A stretch of DNA of 64,000 bases, from positions 248,001 through 312,000 of the forward strand of contig JBDOQK010000014.1 of the NCBI GenBank assembly GCA_040437565.1. The letters run 5' to 3'. Below are positions 11,066-23,541 of the stretch, piece by piece. The DNA comes from Albugo candida. Lineage: Eukaryota; Oomycota; Peronosporomycetes; Albuginales. Numbering within the stretch: position 1 is the first letter of the stretch; the number at the start of each line of letters is the position of its first letter. The notes under the pieces were generated by a model, which saw only the letters and a program-made list of their open reading frames with translations, did no database searches and had not been told where the DNA came from. Made by a program: the position numbers and the translations under genes.

Positions 11066-13030
11066 TTACGACTGCATGTTTCCCATCACGTTTTGCACCA
11101 GATGTGCGACTTTGGGGTTTGACGTATGACGCATGACAGCTGATGGACCATTTGCATCAAGATCGCGAAAGAAATCATGCATATCAGGATCGCTTCTTGC
11201 TGCCACAACTTGTGGATTGTTCATCAATGCGTCTCGGCCAGGAAAGCCCGCAGGAGTGCTTTCAGCTGAAGGTGTCGTGGAGGGTGCTGCGTTGTTACTA
11301 TTGCCCATTTGGCCGAGCATGCCACCTAGCATGCTGGGGTTCTGCATCAGATTCTGAGCCCTAGAAGATATCACAATGAGCTCCTAGCAACAGAGAAAGC
11401 GCAAACAACACGATCACCTACATTTGCATCATTTGTGGGTTTTGCATCATGCTCGATGCCATTTGTTGCATCGCTGGATTGTTTAGTAGGCCTGCCAGTC
11501 CACCGCCACCACCACCACCACCGAGCATGCCAGCCAAACTGCTTAGATCCGGCATTCCACTCGGAGGTGTTGCGACACTCGAAGATTGAGCAGCTGATTG
11601 TGATTGCCGAAGAAACTGCTCTGCTTCTTCCAAACCTGCTTTACAAGAGGCGTTCGATTCATCTATCTCCAAACCACGACGAAAAGAATCAATCGCTCCC
11701 TGATAATCTTTCATTTGTATCTGAGCGGCTCCCATTCGATTATACGCCTTGAGAAATTTCGGATCCATGGCGATGGCGGCTTCACAGTGATTAATCGCCT
11801 CATCATAGTTTTGCATGTACATCAATGAAGCAGCCAAATTCGAGTGATAAATATGAGAACTAGGTCCATTCGGACAGAATTCCAGTGCTTGACGGTAATG
11901 CTTTGCAGCCAGTTGGTAGTCTCCAGCATTCAAAGCTGCGTTACCTATTCTTACAATGTTTCAATATAAATCTTAAGAGCCGACCTGTGAAATTTGCCAT
12001 TGTACCTTTATTTTTCTGTTCATCGGCTTTGATTTTGTTCTCTTCTGTACATTCATTCTGTACAGCGCACTGCACAATCTTTTTATGAAAATGGAAGCTC
12101 GGAGCCTCTTGCAGAGAAATTTACCTCTTCTGCTTTAACGTCGCCAAACTTGTCTTTGAATTTTCCTAATGCTTTTTCCATTCTGTCATGATACTCTGGA
12201 ATCCGAATAAGACAAAGTGACATCTACGAAGAGAAGCATTACGAGCCTTTGGAGCCGACCGCCGCGCCGGAAAAAAATCCTTTTTCTTCNNNNNNNNNNN
12301 NNNNNNNNNNNNNNNNNNNNNNNNNNNNNNNNNNNNNNNNNNNNNNNNNNNNNNNNNNNNNNNNNNNNNNNNNNNNNNNNNNNNNNNNNTCTGCTTTAAC
12401 GTCGCCAAACTTGTCTTTGAATTTTCCTAATGCTTTTTCCATTCTGTCATGATACTCTGGAATTCGAATAAGACAAAGTGACATCTACGAAGAGAAGCAT
12501 TACGAGCCTTTGGAGCCGACCGCCGCGCCGGAAAAAAATCCTTTTTCTTCGAGTTTTTTCACCCACTTGCTCCACAGCTCCGGATCTATACCTCATGTTT
12601 GTCAAGCAAGGAGCCGTTAGATTGTTAATTCGAATACTTTTCTTGATGATCGGCTCCTGCTCAATCGAGATTGGAGACTCCTAGTTCATCAATCTGTTAA
12701 GCGCGCAATATCGACCAAAAGAGACTATATACCGCTGGTAACAGCCCCAACGCATTCAATCCGGCGGTAAGAATCTTCACGAAGGAAGTATTGGGTACTT
12801 GTTTCAGATAAAGCTCTTGCTGCTGCGTATCGTGCAGATTAAGCTTGAAAGTCTCGCTATTGAAATTCGAGTGCGTAAATCGATTCTAATCATTGTAGAA
12901 AGCGTATGACTTACGTCAGACATTGAACGCCAACTTCTATATTCTCAGTGTCGAGCTGGGTGTCAGCTTTCAGACTGTCGATATACGATAGCGCGTGGAA
13001 AATGGCTCGATTTCGCTCGTAATTTGACAT
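11066..13030 (-). CDS. SGT: SGT/SGTA small glutamine-rich TPR co-chaperone
   Basis: Exons that phase cleanly: 12915-13030, 12733-12856, 12638-12680, a block starting at 12591, one ending at 12125, 12006-12069, 11422-11944 and 11066-11361; introns are 46-61 bases. The N-terminus (NYERNRAIFHALSYIDSL) resembles the SGTA dimerisation domain. TPR units follow (GNAALNAGDYQLAAKHYRQAL, AIAMDPKFLKAYNRMGAA), then a Gly run and Met/Asn/Gln-rich repeats (NNPAMQQM, QNPSMLGGMLGQM). SGTA hands tail-anchored proteins to the GET pathway and binds Hsp70/Hsp90 tails. The junction after FFSGAAVGSK fits only a GC-AG intron, 12457-12507. The gene crosses an N run with a 161-base overlap; the right-hand copy carries the GC-AG junction. 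Confidence 0.88.
12290..12389. other. 100-N assembly gap with duplicated flanks
   Basis: The flanks 12129-12289 and 12390-12550 match over 161 bases with a single difference, C at 12203 against T at 12464. It is an unmerged overlap in the SGT gene, with a possible allelic site. Confidence 0.95.
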
Positions 13031-13615
13031 TTCAAAGCAGTGGGAATTTCGGGGAATTTTGACCAATCGCTATGAAGCAGCGGAGAAAAGGATTAAATGG
13101 CTCGCGGTGGTGCAAAGCAGTTTTAGGCGCAACATTGCGCAGTCTGTCAATGGTTTGAATCAAACTCTCACAAAAACACGTCAATACGTAACATAGGAGC
13201 ATTATGACAAGTACGAAATAAAGCACTTTAGTCTATTGAGGATTAAGACACGAGGGCAAGTGGATGGTCAGTGTAACTATGACATAATATAAAGATCATG
13301 GAAATGCGTAATCGAAATCCAAAACGGATTCTAAACGCAGTAATCACTCGATTGGGAATGAACCCTTCTCTTCATTCCATCCGCTCGCAAAGGAACAAAA
13401 ATTAAACTGTTGGCTTTGGCCAACTTCTGATGGCCCAACCTTTACGGTTTTTATTATGGTGCTTTACTGTACTACGAACCTTTATGACTTTTACCAAAAT
13501 GAGCNNNNNNNNNNNNNNNNNNNNNNNNNNNNNNNNNNNNNNNNNNNNNNNNNNNNNNNNNNNNNNNNNNNNNNNNNNNNNNNNNNNNNNNNNNNNNNNN
13601 NNNNCTTTTACCAAA
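13031..13615. other. Divergent intergenic region between SGT and the GBF1-like gene
   Basis: This interval separates two divergent start codons and contains an N run (13505-13604). I see no convincing gene, RNA or repeat apart from the 17-base overlap beside the Ns. It presumably carries both promoters. Confidence 0.6.
13505..13604. other. 100-N assembly gap with short duplicated flanks
   Basis: The 17 bases 13488-13504 recur exactly at 13605-13621, around the ATG of the GBF1-like gene. It is an unmerged overlap. Confidence 0.85.
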
Positions 13616-16600
13616 ATGAGCGCTGCCTCTGAGACTGTCGGCGTCACTGATACTATGGAGCAATGCGTCAGGATTCAATCGATGCTGCTTGGTGAAATTC
13701 AATGCGTTCTTTCTTCTCTTCGTCAACGATTTGGATTTGGAGCAGCTTTAGGCTCTTGGGAAGAGAATAATGCAGAAACACAAGTGCGTGCGTTGACATT
13801 GAGACACATAATCTGATGATTATTATCGTCATAGGAAGGAAATAGACTGCAAATGGGATTAGTGGACTCTGTTTCCTCGCTTAAGGAATTAAGAAGCCGC
13901 GTATTGTGCGCAAGTACGCAAACTTCTTCGTTTTCTCTGCCTCGGTATTGACTCCGTTTGATTAGAATTGCCTGAGCTGCATTTCCGAGAGATCATGTTG
14001 CCTTTCCTAAGTATCATACAAAAAGAAACATGGATAACAATCGCACTTTTGAGATCTTTAGAAGCTATTTTACGGATTCTAAGCTACTGGGCGCCAAGCA
14101 CGATCGCTAGTGATTCTCATTCGGATGCTTCAGACAGCCTCACTGAAGTTGTGGAGAGTCTGATACAGTGCAAAATTCATATCATTGACCAGGAGCAAGC
14201 AGAGAAAGCTTTGATTTTCATCATACAAATCCTCGGAAAAGTAGCCGAGTCTTCTCAGAGTGGAAATTCGCTATCCGATCACGCAATGTGGCAGCTTGTA
14301 CTCATACTCTACGACCTCGCGCAAGCCACAGGCGGCAACGTAGGACGATTTCCAGGAGTTTTATCGTTTGCGTAGAGATAACGTTGCTGTGTAGATCTCA
14401 TCCTCCAATTGTGTTTCTTCACTGGCGAGTAAAGGCCTGCTTGACGCATTCGAGTATCTTTTCCAGAATCCGCTTATCTACGCAACGACATCGTCCAAAG
14501 GCTTTGGCTTACCATGCGCAGTCAAAGTCTTTGGATTCTTGATCGAAAAGGTAAAGTGGTTGAAAGATCTCGTAAAAAGTCTGAGTTATGTGTAGCTGAA
14601 TCAACCGAGCCTTGGACACATCTCTCGAGGAGAGCTACATCTTTGCTTGAAATTGCTACATCACATTCTAAGCGTATGTGATGCCAAGCAATTCATGCAA
14701 ACTCCGTCCATGATGCTGTTCATCAACGATGATCTCTGCAAAATGCTTCTGATCAATGGCCGGCTCGAGTAAGCTCCTTTGACGTATGTCCAGCTGACAT
14801 TTGAGACAATTGAATATGTAGCGCTCGATTAGGGGTGAAGACATGTCTTCTATGTCTCAAGATAGTTCGTGTTCTATGGATTCGAATGCGGTGGATCTTA
14901 AAGATTCAGCTGGAAGCTATCTTGAACGGTGTCTTTGGACGCACTTTAAACTGGATATTGAGTCATCTATACAGACACGCAGCCGAGACAGCGGATACGT
15001 CACAAGACCACTCCGTGGCGGAGGTGCAGGATCGTATAAGGGAGATATTGGGCAGCGAAATGGAGCATCTTCATGGAAGTCTCCATGATATTGAGGATAG
15101 CAAGTCGAGTCTGTATTTCGTATCGTATGAGATCACACAATGCTTAGTCGACCTATTGGCCGATCCTTCCATTTTGTCTGATTTATACGTAAATTACGAC
15201 TGCGATAACGCTCATTGTGATGTTTTGCATCATTTGATCGAGCTGTTGGCATTGATCGTCCAGCAATCGCACAGAGCTTGCCGATTCTCTTTCAATCATC
15301 GGCGTATCTTATGGATTCAAGCCATTCAAGAGCTGGCCATGGAAGGCTTGTTTAATGTGGTCTATGCGCTCGATCGAAGAAACAAGCCGAGTGTACGCTT
15401 ATCGCTTTCAAAGTCTGCATCCTTACGCGAGAAAAAGGAACGCAAGCGGCAGTATCAGATCGGCGTTTTAGAATTCAATCGCAAGCCGATTCATGGAATC
15501 CGAAATCTCCAAACGTCTGGTTTTCTCCCGTCACCGCTTGAGCCACACGACATGGCATTGTTTCTACGTTCGCTGCCGCAAGGAATGGATAAGAAAACGG
15601 TCGGAATGTACCTGGGAGCAAAGGGTAAAGATCTCAATGCGTTTGAGAAGGAAGACATCCACGAAGCCGACACTGTGAGCTTCCATCAAGATGTACTGCA
15701 CCAGTATGTGGCTTCATTCGACTTTGATGGGGAGTGCATTTTAGACGCCTTGCGGATGTTTTTGGCGAGTTTTCGATTGCCGGGTGAAGCACAGCAAATC
15801 GATCGAATTCTCAATACATTTGCCTATGCCGTCTATCAACAATGCAGAGATCGGTGTCTGATGGCGTCACCAGATGTGGCGTATCTGCTATCCTTTAGTC
15901 TGATCATGCTGAACACAGACCTTCACAATCCCAACATTCTGCCGGAGAAGAAAATGTCGTGTCAATGTTTTGTCCGAAATAACACAAATTACGGCGAAGA
16001 AGTCTCACAGGCTCAGGATTTGCCTCCAGACTTTCTCACGTCTTTGTTTCAATCCATTGCCACGAATGAGATACAGACATTGGATGAATGCGGCATTCAC
16101 GGCGAAATTCTAACTGAAGATCGCTGGAAAGATCTCATGAAACAGATCAAGGCAACAAAAGACCAATGCAACATGATTGTACATCATTCTATGCATCACG
16201 CTAGTCTGGGCTCAATGAAGGAAGGAGAGGACAGAGACAATGCTGAGAGCCTTCACAGAGATGGTCAGTACGATCACGATATATCCAAGATGATTCTCAA
16301 CGACACAGCCAACGCCTTTGCTAGCATTTTCGACTTGTACGTTGATAAAATCAATCAAAGCGATACGACAAACCAGGATCGATCTGTTGGCAAGCTTCCC
16401 AGTACATCTGTCACCTCGGGAGCTTTTTATGAACCTGGAAAGAAGATGCTTCAAATGGCGTGTAATGGACTTGTTTCATGCTCATCATTAGCCGGCAATC
16501 TCGGGTTTATCGATCTTTTCAACACGTTGCTTCTTCGGCTGCTGCAGTACACGTTTCTGCTTCCTTCATCAGACTTGTATCGCTATAGCGCGTATGATTT

Positions 16601-19103
16601 CTCTGATCCAAGATTGGAATTCTGTAGCAATCCAAGCGCTTTACTGGCTACAGCGGGTGTTCTACGACTCGTTCACACATGCGGGGCCACTGGAGTATCT
16701 CTGCAAACTTGGCGAGGGTTTTGTCATATCCTCTGCGCTCTTCGAGATTTGCAAGCACTACCACCGGCATTTTATCGCAAGCTGTCGATCAAAGATGAAA
16801 ATTCGGAAAAGAATGCATCAAATTGGTGGCTGTCGGATGAAGAAATGGATGATTTTCTCGCACGAACGTCCGAGATACTCGAATGGTCTAAGAAACAGAG
16901 AGAGCAGACGAGTTTGATCTCACAGACTCCAACTTCATTTCCTTCTTTCTTTGGCGGTATGGCTTGGCTCTTTTCAGCTTTTGACAGTACCGAAAAGGCT
17001 GTGACGAGCAGTTCAGTTGAGACAGATTCGCTTCAGTGCCAGTTGGAAGCATCCAGGCAATCTTCTAACGTTGACGATCGCATCCAAAGCGCTCTAGAGC
17101 TTGAGTCGACCGCGACGTTGATAGATCGTGAAAGGCCCACAGAGCTGGGAAGCGAAGATGTGGTGGGTACATTACATTCTTTGGGGTCCGCGCAATGGCT
17201 TCAAGAAACATTGCAGCCGTATCATTTGGACACTTTACTCGATCATCTTGTATCCTTTCCATGCGTAATTCTGCAGGAACTCGTGCAAGCCATGCAGATT
17301 GAGGTTCTGAGAGGGATCACCGAATCAAACAAAGCGACGATTGCGTCGGAAGAGAATCAGCTGCCTCTGCTTGACATTGAAAATATCGTGTTTCTCCAGC
17401 GAATAGTCTCGTGGCTTACTGTCAACGCATCGCGTCGATTGATCGCCGAAACAAAGTCGTTCGATGAAGAAAAAGACTTACCACAAATTTGGCCGACACT
17501 CCATCATCACGTGACTCAAGTTGTGGAGGCTTTACGCTCAAGTTTGTGTCAGGATACGACAGCATCTCAGATACCTTATACTTTGGCCGCGATGCTGCTG
17601 CAGAGGGTTCTCGAAGGACTTTTCGGCTGCGTGGCGCAGTTATCGAATGAGTTGAACGATATCCTCCGCACACTTTGGATGGATTTGATTTTGGAGATTG
17701 CATGCAAGCTTTTGGAGATGGAATTCGTAGTTACGGAAACTGGAAGCTCGCATTCGATCGATAGTCAGTACGCAGTCATTGATCCTTTCACCACACAACT
17801 GGTTCGTGGCTTTCGATTTCTGTTGGAAGGAAGAAACGATAGCGCTTCAAGTCTCAAATTTCGGAATACGGTCTTGGAATTATCCAAGAAATCCATCCAA
17901 CAGCGTTTCGCATGTCGTCATGCTTTCCATTTAGTACATCACATGGTGAGGGAGACAAAGGAGAACCCAATAGCCGCAGCTGATGGCGTCAATGAGATCC
18001 TTTTGACGGATTACTTTACAATTACGCTTCAAATGGCTTTGGGACCTGCGAAAGAAAATTGGATCTCACTCAATGGAAATACGGAACTTCCACTCGTATT
18101 TGAAAGTCTGGAAAGTATGGTTTCCCAATGCACGCAGACGGGTACCATTGAGGTCGATGAAAGCATGCGAATGCTCACGGCGGAACGATTTCTTGGCGGA
18201 ATGCTTTTGATTGTCGAATATCATTGGGATGTAGTGAGTGCGACTCGCGATGTCCATAGAGCTGGAGAATGGTTTGATGCCGCTCTTCGGGCATTCCAAT
18301 GGAGTGTTCGTGGAATTCACACGGAAACCTTCTCAGCTAACGCATGGATCAACGTCCTTGAGTGTGGCTTGTTGCCATTTGGAACGAGTGTTTTATCATC
18401 AAAGTGCAAGTCGAATGGTTCGAATTCGACGCTTTTTGAAAGAAAGACAAAAAACGGGAACCCGTTCTTATACTTTTATGAGCTTTTGGGGTTCAAGGAG
18501 AAAGTTGTGGCTTCCAGTCCGATGAATGACAGGTTTAGACGACATTCTCTGTCCTCTGCAACCACGCCGAATCACACTCAAGTCTCTGGCAGAACGCGAA
18601 GATCTTGCAGTATTTTAGAGTCCTCGATGCTGGATCCTATGACAGCAGTCGTAGAGATGATGACACAGATTATATGTGCTCATCTTGAGAAATTGGTCAT
18701 GGCCGAAAGTTTTCTTCCAATCTGGGAACGAATTGTGGAATTCCTTCTTCAGGTCCTTTTGTATACTCGAGCGGCCAACGGCGCAGAACAAAATGGAAGG
18801 TCAAAAGTGAGCACAATAAGCCCAAATTCCAGCGTGGAGGTGATCACGAAGCTCATTGTGGAGCGAAGAGATATATTAACGGCGCATGAGATGGTCACGG
18901 AGCACATCCAATGTTTATTACGAAGGATGAGTTCTGACGAAGAGAACGTCTCATCAGATATACATCGTCGTATGAAGAGTTTGAGTGACGTTTGGGAATG
19001 CAAATGCAAGGAGAATGCCGTCTACTACCAGCTTTTGATGGATCTAGTCTCTATTGACGAAAATGGCGGAGGCGAAGCGCGGGAAAGCGGTGCATCCGGA
19101 TAA
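13616..19103 (+). CDS. GBF1: GBF1/GNOM-type ARF guanine-nucleotide exchange factor (Sec7 domain)
   Basis: Exon 1 (13616-13783) holds LLGEIQCVLSSLRQRFGF, typical of the N-terminal DCB region of GBF proteins. Several small exons follow, and the reading frame is then unbroken to 19103; the total is near 1800 residues. The HUS box appears as DLYVNYDCD. The Sec7 domain (about 15470-16080) begins FNRKPIHGIRNLQ and includes the catalytic glutamate in FRLPGEAQQID and the motif SLIMLNTDLHN. Long helical C-terminal regions match the HDS domains. The family activates ARF1-class GTPases at the cis-Golgi for COPI coat assembly. The frame used for the 14835 block is chosen because LKIQLEAILNGVF matches the family. 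I prefer GBF/GNOM over BIG because of the N-terminal match. Confidence 0.92.
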
Positions 19104-19209
19104 CACACTGAACAGATGATAAGTATACGCTTTTTTTCTGGCTGCCAACCAATCTGCGTATACTTGCTGTGCAAGATTAGTGTACAGTACATAAATGCAC
19201 TGAGATGGA

Positions 19210-19309
19210 NNNNNNNNNNNNNNNNNNNNNNNNNNNNNNNNNNNNNNNNNNNNNNNNNNNNNNNNNNNNNNNNNNNNNNNNNNNNNNNNNNNNNNNNNNN
19301 NNNNNNNNN
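19210..19309. other. 100-N assembly gap with short duplicated flanks
   Basis: Eleven bases (19199-19209) repeat at 19310-19320, across the ATG of the next gene. It is probably an unmerged overlap, though 11 bases is weaker evidence than at the other gaps. Confidence 0.75.
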
Positions 19310-19315
19310 ACTGAG

Positions 19316-20023
19316 ATGGAAGATGAAAAGCTCGTTCAGTTGCATGATGTGCTTTCAAGGCTTCGGCCAGGCGGGAGAAAGGTGATTTACTATTTGAAGT
19401 TCCAAGTATGGTGTATGTGTTATAGTTTGATGAATTAGGGAGGTCTAGGCTACAGCAATCTCGCTGTGGGCAATGGTAAATCCGGTAGAACGGATGGGCT
19501 TCCAGACAATGGTACATTTTGGCAGTAATTGTGTGCGATGTACTATAACAATACTGTTTTCGAAGGTCTTTACTCAATGTTTGTACGTGAAGGACACAAT
19601 GCTCATCTACATCAGCGCTTTGGGGATGATGGAGATGACAACGCATCTTCGAAGAAAGGAAAGAAAAAGAAGAAAGAAAAAAAGCGAAAAAAACATTTGG
19701 AGACGAGAGAATCAGATGTGGAAGTTATGAAACACGTAAGCAGTGACTCATTCGCGCCAGAAGGGAGCAAACGCACCAAAAAGAGAAAGAAAAAGAAGCA
19801 TTTGGAAGAAAGCCAAGTTACCGAAACACAAGATAGAACGACTCATAAAAAGGCAAAGAAACGAAGTACATCTATGGAATCTCAAGTGTTGCCACTTCCA
19901 GCGAACAAGCTATCGTCCAAGTCCCGTACGAATACCAAAACGATCACAAAAAAGGCCAAGAAAAACAAGAAAACTGCAATAAGTTCAGAAAAGAAGAAAA
20001 AAAGAAGGAAAAGTCATACCTGA
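19316..20023 (+). CDS. Lysine-rich, probably nucleolar protein with an unexplained in-frame TAA
   Basis: Exon 1 from the ATG at 19316 encodes MEDEKLVQLHDVLSRLRPGG and ends at a GTGATT donor; a 57-base intron ends in GAATTAG. The next exon reads GLGYSNLAVGNGKSGR..., then LCAMYYNNTVFEGLYSMF, and ends in long Lys/Arg clusters (KKGKKKKKEKKRKKH, KKKKRRKSH) that would act as nuclear or nucleolar localisation signals. A TAA at 19526-19528 stands in frame between the two conserved-looking blocks. Treating the 50-base GTAAAT...GGCAG stretch just before it as an intron does not restore phase. I do not recognise the family. Confidence 0.55.
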
Positions 20024-20055
20024 AATAGCGTAGTCACGATCCTAAATTAACAACA

Positions 20056-20892
20056 ATGTCGGGCGCCAATATCGCGCGGAATCTTGATGCTGTACGCAAA
20101 ACAGTAGCGGATGCGCTTGCTAAACGAGTCAATAAACAGACTGTATAGACCCTATCCTTGAGACTATGCACATTCACCTCATTTTCAGTATCTTTCTTAG
20201 TGTACGCTTGTCGGTGTAAGCAAAACAAAGCCGATAGAAGATCTCCAAGCCGCTTATGATCACCATCAACGCCATTTCGGTGAGAATTATATCCAAGAAT
20301 TGATCCAAAAAGCCTCGGAGCTGCCCAAAGACATTTTCTGGCACTATATCGGCCATGTACAGTCCAATAAAGCGAAGCTATTAGTTCGAGAAGTCTCAAA
20401 CCTCTATCTTATTGAAACAGTCGATTCTGTCAAGATTGCAAATGCTCTCAACAAAGCGTCTGAAGAGTTTAGAAAGCCTACAAATCCGCTCCATATACTC
20501 ATACAAGTCAACACAAGCCATGAAGTTCATAAAAACGGCGTGAATTCGGTCGAGGAATGCGTTCATTTGGCTCAGCATATTATCGCTTTATGTCCTTATT
20601 TGAGCTTCAAGGGATTGATGACAATTGGAAAGCAAGGAGAAGGAGCTTCCGATTGTTTCGATGAACTTCAAAAGTGCCGCTCCATCCTTGCAGAGAAATT
20701 AGGCTTGGAGGAACAACAGCTTGAGCTGAGTATGGGAATGTCTTCAGACTTTGAGAAAGCGGTACGCAGTTTGGCTTTAGACGTCTGAACAACATACTGA
20801 TAGGATTTTTGCTTTAGATCGCACATGGAAGCACACTTATTCGAATAGGCTCCACAATTTTCGGTGCGCGTATATATAAAAGCGAGCAGTGA
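20056..20892 (+). CDS. PLPBP: PLP homeostasis protein, YggS/PROSC family
   Basis: Three exons, 20056-20142, 20201-20761 and 20818-20892, all joined in phase 0, give 240 residues. The PLP-binding lysine lies in LVGVSKTKP. HFGENYIQEL, WHYIGHVQSNK, LLIQVNTS-like ILIQVNTSHE, GLMTIG, LSMGMSSDFEKA and GSTLIRIGSTIFGAR follow in the family order. The protein is a single-domain TIM barrel that binds pyridoxal 5'-phosphate without known catalysis and buffers vitamin B6. Length matches the family. Its stop is 23 bases from the stop of the convergent PIH1 gene. Confidence 0.95.
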
Positions 20893-20915
20893 TAATGTAC
20901 GAGCACATTGACGCA

Positions 20916-23040
20916 TCACAGAATCTCGAATCCTAGCGGCGCTGCATCGAAATGAATCTCTCTATGCTCCTTTGACTTGTTCCATTCATGAGCAGCTTGT
21001 ATCGCTTCTTCTGATGTGACACCGAAATCGTTAGTAACGTCCGGGGTTTCGTCCATATTGGCTGCTGTTTCCGGGAAAGCTTTCTTCTCCACGAGCTCAT
21101 CCAAACTCAGGTAAGTAATCTCGGGTTCTGTGGGATACATCTCCTGCCACTTCTTCCCCGCATTCGCGGCATTCTGTTGTTTTTCCAGCATTTCTCGACG
21201 CTTTTTTTCCCGTCTTTCTCCGGCCTCTTGTTGGCGTGATTCACGTTCTCGCCGTCTTTGCTCTAAAATGTGTAAAGACATCATATCACGACGATGGAAT
21301 TTGTCTTCTGGAAGTTCTTCATCTTCGGTCACAGGATCGTTCATCTTTGTATCAGCGGACTTTGACCATTGTACTGTTGGAAAAGTGGATTGCAGTTCGG
21401 CTTTAATCTCTCGTTTCTTCAAGTGGAACAAGTCCAGCAGTGATTGATTGTCTGTATTTTGAGGAGAAGTTTCATGTGAAGGAACCTCTTCGCCGTTGTG
21501 TGTTGGTGTCTCGAGGGCGTTGGCTAGTAGCCAGGGATTCGAGCCAGCATCTTTCCAATGAAAAGTGAGTCCGTGACAGAATGGCTTTAGAACAACTCAC
21601 CAGGATTACGCGTGTCCCAGTCAGTGTCAATCGGCAGTCTGAGCGTCAGGCTTCTTCCATCTGGACCGAGAATCGCTTTGGCTTGAGATACAACAATCGG
21701 GAACGGTAGGAAGCTCTCTACAAAGCGTTTTCAAGAAAATGAAACGTGGAGAATCATATTTCTGACCGTAGACACGATGTTGTGGAAATTTCACCAGAAT
21801 GTATTCCGCTTGCAGTTCTATCTTGATATTGTCTATCGAGCACTCTGGACATTCATGGTGGGATCGTATGTGAATGTGGAGTGTTTTATTTTTCATTGTG
21901 ATGAGTTCTTCTTCCGTGAGTGCATTCCCTCCATCCGCTGCTGCAACACGATTGCATTCAAAGATGGATCCATTTTCATCCTCAACGTTTAGCGTGATCT
22001 CTGCCGAATACGATTGCTGAGTCGTCTTTATAGCAGTGATCGTTGGGCGAGTTTTGGATTGGTTGGAATCATCAACTTCCTCGATTTTCGGACTTTTTTG
22101 TTTGCGAATGTAATGCTTTGATGGAGGAAGCTCACCTCGATAGATCAGTCGCGGTAATTTGTATCGAGGATCTAGTTTACATTCGTACTTTCGAGACATG
22201 AGACAATTCGCTTCAATGCTGATAGGCGTGACTCACCTTTTTCTCAATGTACTCAATCGCAAGCTCACAGACGAAATTACGAAATGTTCCAATTCGATCG
22301 CTTTTACAGTCGTGTACGACTTTGGAATTGACGGCTACATCATACGCAATCGAAGCGATCCCTTTACGATCCTCCACTTGATGGGGAGGCCCTATGCTTA
22401 AAGGAACGTGAAGTCCCTACCGAGCTGTAATCAGTCTTAACGCCATTCAAGTAAAACAGAACACACAAGTTGCTCAATCCCATCTGCATCGAGTCGTTTT
22501 TGCTCTGAGAAGCTCTGAATTTTCTCGGAATGACAAAAGTTGATAAAGACCTGTCCAAAGATGCCCATCAGAATGCCTTCAGATCCGAAAAGTAGTGAGA
22601 CCTTTTTCTTCGTATCGATATTTTGTGTCTTCATGACGAATCCCGGCTCGACTTGGATCAAGATCTGACGCAAAAGTATTGGAGTATTTACGTAATTTTA
22701 TGACATTTCCTTACGCCTTCTTCATTTTCTCGTAAGCCGTCTTCTTTCATGACTTTGTGACCAGGAAATTGAGGTTCGAAAGATGAATTTCCCACATTGG
22801 CGTCTTGTTTTTCCTCTTTGAGCACTTGTAACAACGATCGTGGATCCCCCACTACTGTCGAGGTCGCTGGGGTTTTCGAGGGATTCGAAGAGGATTGCAA
22901 TGTGGTTACAAGATCGCGGTACGCTGCTGGATCGGACTGTTGCAATTCGTCGAGATACTATACATTATAGAGCTGATGGATGCGCTACGAAGCGATGGAA
23001 AGCTTCTTACGTCTGCAAATTGTTCGACTTCGGAATCCAT
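20916..23040 (-). CDS. PIH1-domain protein (R2TP or dynein-assembly type)
   Basis: Exon 1 is 23011-23040 (MDSEVEQFAD), with a 53-base intron, and several more short introns follow down to 20916. The PIH1 core reads VEPGFVMKTQN, VFINFCHSEKIQ, GLHVPLSIGPP, SIAYDVAVN, NFVCELAIEYIEKK and YECKLDPRYKLPRLIYRGE. A CS-like beta-rich region follows (IKIELQAEYILVKFPQ), then a long charged coiled coil (RRRERESRQQEAGERREKK). PIH1 proteins link clients to the R2TP/Hsp90 machinery; several (PIH1D1-3, DNAAF2, DNAAF6) preassemble axonemal dyneins. Which subgroup this belongs to cannot be fixed by eye. It is divergent from eIF5B, with a 501-base spacer. Confidence 0.85.
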
Positions 23041-23541
23041 TTGATGATATATAACTGTTAGCTTGCAGTTACAAGAGATACGAAAGACTTTTGCATTCGA
23101 GCGGCGGTCGATTATAATCGATTGCAAATAGCATCACTGCGTTGCCTATTTATAATCAATTTAACGAGTGAGCGGGTAGCGTGTGAATTCTCAGCTCTGA
23201 ATTCTTCTGCGCAAGTGACGAAAATAGTTTGTTAAGTTCTTTAATTGTTGCATACTTTGAACACTTGCCAATTCAACAGTGCGGCAACGCTCGCTTTTGC
23301 AATGAAAAGCAAGTGCAACGCGAGGAATAATAGCCAGTGACACTCTAAAGCAGATGCAAACAAGGTCTTTAATCACTTCAACTGTGAACTCCGAACCAAC
23401 GACGTCGTCGATCCAATTTATTCGTGCTATATGCATGCAGCACACTTAACATCCATAACGGAAATTCCTTCTCATAACTGATTTCGTACGAGTGGTTACC
23501 AAAATTTCAAAGGCGAAAAGCTGACGTGAATAAGTAAAAAG
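23041..23541. other. Divergent spacer between the PIH1 gene and eIF5B
   Basis: About 500 bases between two start codons on opposite strands. No coding or RNA feature is seen. It should hold both promoters and 5' leaders. Confidence 0.6.

Noticed and set aside
21525-21545. GGGATTCGAGCC, similar to a tRNA T-arm
   Set aside because: It lies in the coding part of the PIH1 gene and no cloverleaf can be drawn around it.
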